Source: Enoplolaimus lenunculus
Lineage: Eukaryota; Nematoda; Enoplea; Enoplida; Thoracostomopsidae
Direction: 5' to 3'
Assembly: GCA_030248215.1 (NCBI GenBank)
Contig: JASANG010003765.1
Coordinates: 372,001-436,000, forward strand
Length of the DNA stretch: 64,000 bases
The notes beneath the pieces were generated by a model. It was given only the letters and a program-made list of their open reading frames with translations, made no database searches and was not told where the DNA came from. The translations under genes were made by a program, and so were the position numbers. Shown here one piece after another: positions 33,304-43,686 of the stretch (the stretch's first letter is position 1; every line of letters begins with the position of its first letter).

Positions 33304-34564
33304 ATTAAACCAGATTCAGACGTCGGCTTTAAGGATTCCGGCTCGGGTTGCCAGTTAAATTGCATAACCTGTATTTTGCTGGTATTAAATATTGAATATT
33401 TGGCGTCATACGGGTTTCGGTTTGGGACTTATAATAAACATTTACCGGCCGCGTTTTACTAAATCAGAGCGATAAGCATACATCGAGATAAAGAACATAA
33501 CAGGCGATACAGGATACCGGCTTAAGGCAAAATCACGAACTTCTCACAGACTCATAGGTTTAATTTCCTGAACCGTTTCAAGAAAACCTTTTTAGATTTG
33601 AACTACAGTTTTTTGCGTGATCTGACGAATTCAATATTATTGTGCGGGTTGCGATTGTATATTGAACTTCTCGAAATTTAACAATTCACAAGTATAAAAG
33701 CGGTGAATTGTTGTTTCATTGTGCGAAACATAAAATCCTTTGACTCGAAGAGTGTTGCGACAAGTCCTGTTGTATTAATGCAGTTGTGCGGTGTAGCTGT
33801 TCACCTGAAGTTCAAAATGTGTTTTGCAAGCGAATACATAGTTGACAATTTACAATTTTGAGAACAAACAGTCTGAATTTCTCAAAAAATAAACCTAAAT
33901 CCAGCATTTTAGCCAATGCTTCATTGATAGAGGTATTTGCAAAAACTAACAAATTAAACATTGTTTAAACTACCTCCCTTCGGATCACCTTCGGCTTCAC
34001 CTCCATCTTTCGCTCCGATAAGTTTTGCTCACCTCGTCTCCAGCTCCTATATTTTTTACCTCCGGTTGCACTTTAGTGACAAGTATTTGGCGGATAGCGA
34101 AATTTGCGGTTTCCGCGAGTTAAATAATCAGTTTCATTTCGTTGAATTGATGTTTCTTACAGTAAACTTTGAAAGATTGGTCCAAAACAAGCTGAAATCG
34201 ATATTTCAGTCGATTAAGCGAATAGTGATAGCACTATAAAATTTTCGATCATTAGATTTTAGCATATGACCGTACAAACTCAGCCTGCTATGCGTATACA
34301 CGCAGATCGCCAACGTAAACATCCTGAATTGGGTATCGGGAACTGTTCAGCGGGGGCAGGGATTGTGGACCCGCTCGAAATATAATGAAAATTTCCATTG
34401 CAAGAGCTGCGACAACTCTCGTTCAAAGTTTTTGGTTCTTAAAATTTTTGCTATCTTCTACCATTCCGACCTCATATTTTTATATACAAAATAAGCGTTA
34501 CAAAGATGACACTTTAGCGCCAAAATTAACGCTGCGGTTGGATCGGAAGTTACGATATAGTAGC

Positions 34565-34785
34565 TTAAGCAATGCTTGTGTTAATATGTAATGCTATGGA
34601 AAAGAAACATATGATGGGCCCAACAATTAAATCAACTCGTCGATGTTTATGGTGATAAACTAATTTTCGTTTAATTCCTGCATGATCCACATTTCCTACT
34701 TTCACCAAATGGTTTCGATGGATGACGCTGGGTTTATAAGTACGGTCAATTACATGGGGAACCTTGGTAGGTCGCACGCGAAACT
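34565..34785 (-). other. Candidate orphan exon
   Basis: A strong acceptor (CATTTTAACAG) opens a frame, after two bases of a split codon, reading FRVRPTKVPHVIDRTYKPS and then VGNVDHAGIKRKLVYHHKHRR to a stop at 34565. The text looks protein-like, basic and His-rich, but I recognise no family and found no partner exon. It could be a terminal exon of an unseen minus-strand gene. Confidence 0.3.
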
Positions 34786-35019
34786 CTGTTAAAATGTAAA
34801 ATGTGAGTCAAAACACAAAAATATTTTATCAAAACGATAACATTTTTTGTTCGTTGTTGAATGGAGAATCTATTTTATAAATCCTTGATCCGCCCCTCAC
34901 TTAACCCTCTGCTACAGAACCCACTCTAATAGAACCTGCCTCTTACATTATTAATTAAAGTATGAAGACTTTCTAGATCAATCCGCTCGAGGGTTCTCGA
35001 TATCTGAGGTGGCCAATGT

Positions 35020-35150
35020 AAAGAACAGGGACGGAACAGTATTATAAGCGTATTCCTAAGCCTAAGCCTAAGGCAAGCAAAAGAATTAGTCTAACGCTTT
35101 ATAAAATTACTCGTTTCTAGTCCTCCAGAAAAACGTTTTGACATGGGCCG
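35020..35150 (+). repeat. GCCTAA-core dispersed repeat
   Basis: AACAGGGACGGAACAGTATT, then ATAAGCGTATTCCTAAGCCT, then AAAGAATTAGTCTAACGC. The same order recurs at 54545-54720 and, inverted, at 6355-6510. Confidence 0.65.
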
Positions 35151-35874
35151 CTGAAGTCATCTTGGAGGGGGGTAGGCGTTACAATTTAAAATCTTCAAAA
35201 AAGGGATACTTTGTAATGTTCCTAAAACCGGAAGTTTAAGGTTCGCTGCCATGTGGTGAACACTGTAGAACAATTATAGAATGCTGGTAATAACAGTTCG
35301 AAAGAGTAGCGTTCAACTGTTGGACTATAGTAGTCATGATGTTGTCATAGGAATATTCATGTGTTTAGAACTGTAAATTTGAAATTTTTATCTGTTCAGT
35401 TACCTGGAAACACCACAACTCGAATTAATAGGATTTAAATGATTTTTATTGTTAAAAGCGAGTAACTGTTGTAATATTTTCAAAATAAGGCACAATTCAT
35501 CACAATTTCTTTTGCTTAATATTTTTATATTGCATTTTTTGGTGGTTCAACGAATATTAGTAATTAATATAATTTGGCTAACTTTAAATTATAATTTTCA
35601 AAGTTAAACACCAATTTTGCTTAATATACAGCAGTTAGTACAGGCAGTACCAAACTCGCACGGTAACCTTTGTTGGCGACGCAAAAGGTTCGGTACGAAA
35701 ACATTTGCAACGGTTCCAGTACTTGTTCAAATTTGGCTCAGTCTCGCGTGTTGAGAAGCAGTCGCAGATTTGGCTTTAATATATTTTCAGCTGAATCAAT
35801 ACTGACAGCTCAACTTTAATATAATTGCAATTACTAAAAAAGGTATACTGGCTTTTTGATTCCCGTTTTGTTTA

Positions 35875-35992
35875 TGATATCAGTAGTTAAAGCCCCGCCA
35901 TGGGACTCTACCCGAATGCGGGTTCCACGGGTGGGTCTTTTGTGTGACTAATAGTCATCAGACAGACTGCGGGGCTATAACTACTGATATCA
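35875..35992. mobile_element. 118-bp MITE with TGATATCAGTAGTTA terminal inverted repeats
   Basis: The left arm TGATATCAGTAGTTAAAGCC continues as CCGC. The right arm is its complement with one mismatch (AAAG versus ATAG). The interior holds GGGACTCTACCCG and CACGGGTGGGTC. No coding capacity is seen. Confidence 0.85.
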
Positions 35993-37639
35993 CATACAAA
36001 TTGCGGAATTTTTACCACCAGACGGCTAAATCTGAACTCAGATTCGAAACGGGATACAACCTTTTAAATTAAATTTGTAAAAAGAATTCAACAAGCAATG
36101 TATATTTTATAAAATCAGTTTAATCGTAAATAATAGACAGTTCAACTATGCTACGTTAACACTTGTAGAACATCAACCAATAGACGTAAATTGCGCAACA
36201 AGAATGTAACCAATGTGCGCTAACGTTACTTTTAAGGGCGTTGCAGTAGCTAAGCCATATTTAAAGGCTGCACCTAAGCCGTATCGGTTGAATATGCTTG
36301 AATGTAAGCCTACGCCTAAACTAAAGGAAAAATTAGTATATATATACGAATCGTAAGTGTACTGTGTTGAAGGACAATAAAATGTGTTTTGCCTAGTTTT
36401 TCTTACAGACCAGATCCAAATAGTTTTGGAACGAATCCTTCAGCGTAATTTAACTCAATTTGCTACCGCCGTAACACTCAATTTAGTTTTCAAACACTAC
36501 AAACATCCACATCATTAAAATCATAGCATAAAAATAAACACGGTTTATTGCGTCAAATGGAAGATTTGGTCGGAAATAATCTATGTAAAGGTTTTCAATT
36601 CAAGTTAGATATTGTTGAAATATACACGCAACGTTTGTATCGGTTGCATTCGTACACTACTTGACGTTATATACAAACTTGTAATTGTATTAGCTTTTAG
36701 CGTGGTTTTAAGCAAAAAATCACTCCACGCACATAATTTCTGATCTTTCAGTAATATATAACATAATAAGCGATAATGCAGGCGCGTAGCCTGGGAATTC
36801 CAATTCGGTAGCGTTCAAGCCACTCGGAGGCACAGCATTTAAAGGTTGTGTTTTGAAGAATTTACGACAGAGCCGAACGGAATGTTTTACAAAGATTTTA
36901 AAATTGATGCGTTTAACTAAAAAATTGAGTTTTGTGTGCGCTGAAGTGAAAAGTGAGGTACGATTGCAAAGCGTGTAAAACTACAAAAAACCTCTCAAGC
37001 GGAAGGAGCGAGAAGGTAGACTTTATTTATTTTAGCTCTAAATCCTTCTAAAATAAGAAAAAAACGTTCTTGGCCCATAGATTGCAGGGTCTAGAAACCC
37101 AAACGCCCTATTACTACATGCCTGAAATGGAATGATAGTTTACGAACACTTTTATAAAACAATCACAGTTATCGTTAATATAAATATACAAAAATACAAG
37201 TTTATAATTAGAAACGAACAAAACATCGGCTTCTGGTCCCTTTTACTACACATAAGGTTGAGATATAGGCTTTGTAAAAGGTTTGGGTTTAGGTATAACA
37301 AAGCCGTTTACTAAACCTAAGCTTAGCCTAAGCGCCATTGTGGGAAAAATGTACAAGAGTCCAACACGATTTGAATAGTAATTCACGTTTTATTCAGCGG
37401 AAAATTCTAATTCTTGTTTGAAAGAGATTATGTAGAGAGATAAGCTTTAATACCATTGAATATACAAACAGAATTTTTTGGTAGTCTGAAGGTATCCCGC
37501 CTCCAGTAGTGGTTCCAGAAATGTTTGGTGAAGGGCTTGCAATATATAGTGAAGAAAAATTCGCGAGCGAAGCAAGCGCAAAGCTAAACACCGTTTTAGT
37601 GGTCATTACCAATACAAAGGTTTGGTTGTCTGCCGGTCC

Positions 37640-37806
37640 GGTTTGTGCATCTGAAGCCTAAAGGCTAAGCATGATCCTAAAACTATTAAAGGCTAAGCTT
37701 GATCCTAAGCCTAAAGATTAAACATTATTCCAAGCCTAAAGGCTACGCATGATCACAAGCCTAAAGGCTAAGCATGATCCTAAGCCTAACGACTAAGCAT
37801 GACCCT
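37640..37806. repeat. Minisatellite, about 27-30 bp unit
   Basis: Five to six imperfect units of CCTAAAGGCTAAGCATGATC lie immediately downstream of the stop codon of PH-domain gene 1. Confidence 0.85.
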
Positions 37807-37818
37807 GTATGACCGAAA

Positions 37819-40800
37819 TCAAACGTATGACACGCTGGTGTTGTATAATGGATATGTCTTGCCTAATACATCGTACGACCCATAGTTCTTAGTTAGCGAA
37901 TCTCGAGAATACAATTGCTGTAAGTAAGGCCGCCTAGACAGATCCGCAACGTAGCCACTAAACGAAGGTAGAAAGCTAGCATCAGCGCCATAGAATTTCA
38001 ATGATTCAAAGTTTGATGGAAAATATTGCCCTTGTGGCAGTGTTAGGCTTGAAGCAGTGCGTCCTAGAACATCGTACGAGCCGCAGTTACTGCTGGCAAC
38101 TGAATATCTTGTATTGGGCTCACTCGGAAAAATGGTAGAACTCCCAAGAGTAAAGCTGGACGTCAAACCAGGATATGTATCTGGATGAGAGTCGACGCCA
38201 ACAAAGTTTGTGGTGCCGGCGTATAAGCTTGAAGTTATCTCACCAAGTGTTGGTCTTGTGTGTAAATAAGAACGTGAAAGTCTTTTGCTTTCGTTGATCG
38301 ATGGCAAAACCATATTGCTGGAATGTGCCGGGATAACATTTTTGTGATGCGAATCTGACAGTTCGGAACCGTTCAATACTGAATCCGCTTCACCGCGCGA
38401 CGGTACAGCTGCTACTGTAAGCCCGTCGAGTTTTGTGTTGCTGAACAATTGTTCGACTGGTGTATCATGAGTTTCACCTGTATTATTGGTCCATGTTTCG
38501 ACCCCAGATTCGCAATCGACGCTTGTTACCGCTGATCGAAATGAATTTCGTCTGGATGAGTACCCAGAGCGAACGCTACCATGTTTTGAATACGGTATCG
38601 GAGTCAGTAGGATTGCGAGCGCACTTGGCGAAAGACGCGAAAGCGATGAAGTTTCTTTGTACATTTTTGAACATGTAGATTGAATATCATAACTAGCGAT
38701 TGATTTGGAAAAGTTACTATTCGCAGCTGAAGAAACTTCGTCAATTATTCCGTTACTTTGTTTTCCAGCTACGCATTCGATTGCGTTTGTTGTTGAAGAT
38801 GCAACTGGTTGTTGTTCAGAACGGTCTTCAGTTTTCGCATCGTTCGTTTGGTGGCAAAAGCGGCCAAGACCACTTCGTGTATTGCGGCTGTTTAGTTTGT
38901 GCTCAGAATTATTTTCTTTTAGTCGAATGTTCTCTGGTCGATCCGCTAACAAATAGTTCCATGCTCCAGGTGGTAGATTGAGAAATTGCGCCGTGTTTAC
39001 TTTTGGCTCGTTGGAAACGTGTGTTTGTTCGGTTCTATTCAACGCAGACGCAGATGAAACGATAGAGTTTCTGTTTAGTTCGTTCATCCAGTCGTAGTAC
39101 TTTTCACCGCGTGGAGCAACCAAAGGTTTAGACGCTGTGGCTGTTGATGACTTGCTGTCAATGGCCGACAATAGTTTTTTGTGTTGGAAAGTGTTCCTAG
39201 GAGCCGGAACAGGCGAAGCCACTTCTTTTGATTTGAACGATTCAAGCATCAAAGGATGATTATCGACGGATCGAACGTGTTTTGAGTAGCGTCTATCTTT
39301 AGTTTCCTCCATTGTTTGTTGTTGGGATTTGCCCAAATTCACATCTTTCGGGCTTTCATCAGCATTTCTGAACTGACCGATGTCACCTTGAGAACTTATT
39401 AACACAGGCTCACTGCTGTGGCGCTTGCGCTCTGTTGATTCATCACCGTATTCGTGCAAATCAGTATCGCAGTACATTTCTAGTTCCGGTAACGTCAAAT
39501 TTGTATAGCTTTTCGCTAATAACTTATTTGCAACTTGTTTAACCGCTTGACGTCTTGTGTTAGTTTGCTTATCACTATATTGTGAAGCGTGTTGTGCCAA
39601 TAGTTCGTTCGCTAAGCGAGCCAAATTGGGCAGTGTTTGTGCAGGACCTGTATGTTGCTTTTTCTGTTTTCTCGGAGCATTTGGTGTAATGGAAGCGTAC
39701 GATGTAAACCGGTCCGGGGCACCGCTCGTGTCGTATATCATTTGACTTGACGGCTCACTCCAATGAGCAACGATAACTGCGTCTGAACGGGAGCTTATCT
39801 TAGAAATTTGACTCATAGTATCGTTTGTTTCATTAGCAAACGGTTGATCGTGATGTATCATTGGAGTTTGAGGTGTCATCGATACGGATCGAATGCGACT
39901 TTCAGACGTATCACCAGCAGCAGGATTTACGTCTTCAGACAAATCTAGGTTAGCTTGTTGTAGCTCAGGCTGTTCCGAAACGATTTTGACTCTTTCAAGT
40001 GGCTTTGTTTCGAGGACTTTGTCGGCATTGTCGTAAGCTATTTTATCATCGGCAACCTCTTGTGAAACATTGAGCATATCTACGTGTCTTTGAATATTTG
40101 CCACCGTTTTGCGTTCGTGTGGCTGTTCAAGTTCAGCGGACTTCGGTGGATAGTGCGGCTTGAACTCGGCCGTTCCATGCCTGGCGCAGTAGAGTTTCAC
40201 TTCTTCCCACAAGTATCCTAAACCGGGCAAATAATCTTGCTTTATCGCTTGCGAAGATAAAGAACGCTTACGTGATCCAACTTTCGTTTCCGCTTGAGCT
40301 TCTGTAGACTCAATAAATGAATCTGCGTTAATTTCGTCAATTGCTTGCTTGACTTGTTCAAACAATGCCTGTTGGCCTAGCACTGCCGAAAACCCTTGTA
40401 TCCAATCGTTAAGTTCGCGTTCAGATTTGACTGAGAACCATTGTAGTTGATTTGCTTGATTTTTTCGAAAAAGATTCCGTTTTGTTGAACGTTGCTCAGC
40501 CACGTCACAAATATCTGTATCTGCTTCTGTCATATTGTCCTCCAGGTGACTAGTCGTATCAGATTTTTCAATTGTAAAAGTATGTGTTTCGTCAAATTCA
40601 CTTGATAAATTGGGCATGCTACGCTGACGCCGATGTGTTTTCGATAATTTTCGTCGCTTTTCTAACGAGTTTTTAGGTACAGGAACACAAAATACCGTCC
40701 CAAATGACGTAGCTAATTTAGCACTTTTGGTTACAACAACACCTTCAGCAGAATTGTATTTGCTCTGGCTATCTTCCGAGTTCAGCGGTTGCTGCTGCTT

Positions 40801-41055
40801 GATCGCGAGCGGTTTCGGACAACGCTTTGTGAATCTATTGCGCGCAGATTCTGCAGCGTATATATGTCGGTATGTTAATCGGATATTTATTTCACCTATT
40901 AATTGATTGCACTTATCATCATTGTACCATTTGAACGCTCCGTTACGATAAAGTGCCGCCCACGATTCGATCCAACGAGATCCTGTAATCAGGGATTCAG
41001 GTTTTAGTCGGTAAAGTCGACCAATATGAACCAAATACGCGTCAGGAAGCTCCAT
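37819..41055 (-). CDS. PH-domain protein, paralogue 1, 1,078 residues in a single coding exon
   Basis: The N-terminal half of a pleckstrin-homology domain is at residues about 8-85 (HIGRLYRLKPES, RWIESWAALYRNGAFKWYND, a GEINI strand). An insertion of about 110 residues follows, then the C-terminal strand and helix (QWFSVKSERELNDWIQGFSA). PH domains bind phosphoinositides or proteins at membranes, so a cortical scaffold role is an inference. Downstream is a helical block (LWEEVKLYCARH; LARLANELLAQHASQYSD) and a long Ser/Thr/Gln-rich tail with two near-identical SYDVLG(R/K)T motifs near the C-terminus. The ATG at 41055 is preceded by an in-frame stop and, 26 nt upstream, by an acceptor (GTATTTCAG). 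The paralogue at 43687-47982 shares every block. I do not know an orthologue by name. Confidence 0.88.
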   Translation of the reverse strand: MELPDAYLVHIGRLYRLKPESLITGSRWIESWAALYRNGAFKWYNDDKCNQLIGEINIRLTYRHIYAAESARNRFTKRCPKPLAIKQQQPLNSEDSQSKYNSAEGVVVTKSAKLATSFGTVFCVPVPKNSLEKRRKLSKTHRRQRSMPNLSSEFDETHTFTIEKSDTTSHLEDNMTEADTDICDVAEQRSTKRNLFRKNQANQLQWFSVKSERELNDWIQGFSAVLGQQALFEQVKQAIDEINADSFIESTEAQAETKVGSRKRSLSSQAIKQDYLPGLGYLWEEVKLYCARHGTAEFKPHYPPKSAELEQPHERKTVANIQRHVDMLNVSQEVADDKIAYDNADKVLETKPLERVKIVSEQPELQQANLDLSEDVNPAAGDTSESRIRSVSMTPQTPMIHHDQPFANETNDTMSQISKISSRSDAVIVAHWSEPSSQMIYDTSGAPDRFTSYASITPNAPRKQKKQHTGPAQTLPNLARLANELLAQHASQYSDKQTNTRRQAVKQVANKLLAKSYTNLTLPELEMYCDTDLHEYGDESTERKRHSSEPVLISSQGDIGQFRNADESPKDVNLGKSQQQTMEETKDRRYSKHVRSVDNHPLMLESFKSKEVASPVPAPRNTFQHKKLLSAIDSKSSTATASKPLVAPRGEKYYDWMNELNRNSIVSSASALNRTEQTHVSNEPKVNTAQFLNLPPGAWNYLLADRPENIRLKENNSEHKLNSRNTRSGLGRFCHQTNDAKTEDRSEQQPVASSTTNAIECVAGKQSNGIIDEVSSAANSNFSKSIASYDIQSTCSKMYKETSSLSRLSPSALAILLTPIPYSKHGSVRSGYSSRRNSFRSAVTSVDCESGVETWTNNTGETHDTPVEQLFSNTKLDGLTVAAVPSRGEADSVLNGSELSDSHHKNVIPAHSSNMVLPSINESKRLSRSYLHTRPTLGEITSSLYAGTTNFVGVDSHPDTYPGLTSSFTLGSSTIFPSEPNTRYSVASSNCGSYDVLGRTASSLTLPQGQYFPSNFESLKFYGADASFLPSFSGYVADLSRRPYLQQLYSRDSLTKNYGSYDVLGKTYPLYNTSVSYV

Positions 41056-42464
41056 GCTTTATTAAATTGACAATACAAGCGCTGAAATACGGCGTAGAAA
41101 ATTTATTCAGAAAGTGGTAGGTTAAACCAGATGCGTAGGCAGGATTTTCAATTGGAGGAGAGGCAACCAGATACTGATGTGTACCAAAGATATATTTAAC
41201 TTTTGGCGTGTTCAAAAGGGTGACTGGGTTAATAGAATGGACAGATTTGCATTTAACAGTGCGTGTAAAAACTACAAAAAAAGCCTCAAGAGCGAAGCAA
41301 ATAGAAACTGGACGTAATGTAATTTTGAATCCTTTTGTAACAGTCACAATGTGTTTCTTGTGTCATGGGGGCGAGATTTAAAGGACCCTCGGCTGCAGTA
41401 TTGGTTTAAACGTGTGCGAGACTATTGTTCAATGTAGGTTCACATATCTGTAAAAAAACTTGAAATGAAAAACCCTACTAAATCAAACTAGAGACCCGAT
41501 CCATGCTGTGTGTTTATTTTTCAAATGCTACGCTAATGAGGACATTGAGTGCATTGGCCTTAGTTAAAAATGCTTGCCTGACAACCCTTGTCTCCGCAGT
41601 CAAACCAGAATGCAAACTTTTTCGCAGTGTGAGCGCACATTCTTTACATATTTTATTGCATATACCAAAGGATTCAACCGGAATTTGAAGCTCTAAACAT
41701 GGAAATTTACATATACTGGCATAACTTATGCGTAGGATTGTGTTAGGCTTACGGTTGTAGGGAGGATGAATATGGAAGTCTCAGATCTTAAATAATATGT
41801 CAAGTTTCAAACTGATACGGTGCATATGTCGCAGGCCAAACTGCTATTCAGGCCAATTGCTAATAATAGCCTAAGCGAATCTGCTATTTTATGTAATAAC
41901 AGTTTGGCCTGGGCTAAACTGCTATTGCAAACGTTGTTTTTGTGTTCAATAAAATCGTGCAGTCAAAAATCTAGTCATAGGTGTTTAACGATGCTCAGTT
42001 ATCAGTTGATAAAATTTTAACAATGGACAATCAGAAATCAAAAGACATTGTGAGTAAAACAATGGATTATTATCTATCAGCTTTAGCAACTTTAAAGAAG
42101 TAAATGTATACACACTATATATGACATCTCAAAGCTAAAAGAGCAGCTTCCAAGTATTGCTTTCTTGCAGGAGTCATAATAGAACCTACGGATGTACCAT
42201 GATACCTATGTTAAAACAAATTATTATTCTGTATATGTAAACCAATGGAACACAGGAGCGATTATAGTTAAAACTGATGTTTGTCGTTTGTTACCCAATC
42301 AGAACATATCGTGTTCGCTTGGTGAATTTTCATCAGTATGCAAATCATTACAACAGGGTGCAATCGGAATTCCGATTCCGATTAGAATTCCCGCCAATGT
42401 TACTTTAAAGGGCCGTCCCATTTTCACGTGACAGAAATGTACCAGGAATACATTCAAAAAATAT

Positions 42465-42608
42465 AATTGGGACTGCGGGACAGTTGGGACAGATGAGACA
42501 GTGGGACAGTTGGGACATCTGGGACAGATGGGACCCTTGGGGCAGATGGGACAGCAGGGACAGTTGGGACAGTTGAGACAGATGGGACAGTTGGAACAGA
42601 TGGGACGA
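42465..42608 (+). repeat. GGGACAG(T/A)T minisatellite
   Basis: About 15 imperfect 9-10 bp units (GGGACAGTT, GGGACAGAT). It is purine-rich on the plus strand and lies between the two PH genes. Confidence 0.92.
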
Positions 42609-42829
42609 TTGAAAATGTGTTCATGTGAAGTTTTTCAGAATTGTTGCTTCCAACAGACGCTCTAAATCAATATACTCGTTAATACAAATTATCCGTATAG
42701 TCACAATATTTGTAGTTCCGATTCCGATTCCGGTATAAATTTGCTGTTCCGATTCCGATTCCGGTTTATACAGTTTCGCTTTGCACCCTGCATTACAATG
42801 TCTTAATTTATTAAACATTTAAAACTTAC

Positions 42830-42992
42830 AATGAAACTGCAATCTTCGAAGATTCATCTCTTGGTTTACGTACCCTTCACCGCTTTCAAATGTCCTATTC
42901 AATCGTAACGTTCCAAGCAAAATATCCAATGCTGCTTCTGACAGTGTATACCTCAGACACACGTGAACAGTATCAATATTGTCAATCGATAA
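42830..42992 (-). other. Candidate orphan exon between the PH genes
   Basis: The open frame reads LSIDNIDTVHVCLRYTLSEA and then ALDILLGTLRLNRTFESGEG to RRLQFH. It is bounded by a possible acceptor (TTTGCGAAAG) and a good donor (CATT|GTAAGT). Composition looks protein-like, but I found no partner exon and do not recognise the family. Confidence 0.35.
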
Positions 42993-43686
42993 CTTTCGCA
43001 AAGTAGAATATTTCTTGTTAAAATTTTGAAACCGGCTAGAGTTTAACTTCAGCTAAATTCACGCAAGCATCAAATTATTTCTGCACTTGTTAAACACAAA
43101 TCGTTCTCGCGTCCATGCGTGTTAATACGCTTTTATGGAACCAATTGAAAACGAATTTAAAAGATGACACTGTTTTTCTGGTAAAATAGCCTGACATTTG
43201 ATATAAGCTTTATTTTTAGCATCCAATATTAAAAATTGTGCATCCATTAACAATTTCCTGTGACCAAACAACACTTGTGATTGTGTAAATGTTATTGCAT
43301 GATTCGAAAATAATACGGCTGTTGAGTTGGTGCGGTGATAAATTGCGTTATATATTTGAGAGAATACGAGGTTTTTAATTCAATAACAATATTTCAATTA
43401 TACTATTGATGAAGTGAATCGAACGCTGTATAAATATAACGAAAACTGTACTTCTTTGATGCTGTTAGGGTAAATATTTCAATATTAGGTAATAGATTAA
43501 ATTAAAAATCAGATAAATTGAATTATAATATATGACATATATACTATTGCTTCATTGTATATTAATCATAACTACCATTCGATACAAATTACTTTGAAAG
43601 CATTATATTACATAGCGCCAGGTTTACATGTATACTACATTTAGATGTCATATGTTGAACAGTTTATAAAAGCAAAATATGGCAAA

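Larger units (their letters stand above)
32166..37818. other. Spacer between the secreted-protein gene and PH-domain gene 1
   Basis: It contains the hairpin cluster (32612-33303), one candidate exon (34565-34785), a GCCTAA-core repeat at 35020-35150, a small MITE (35875-35992), another GCCTAA copy at 36195-36360 and a minisatellite (37640-37806). No other coding signal is seen. Confidence 0.55.

Noticed and set aside
42465-42608. CRISPR-like array
   Set aside because: Units of 9-10 bp without spacers in an intron-bearing animal genome: an ordinary minisatellite.
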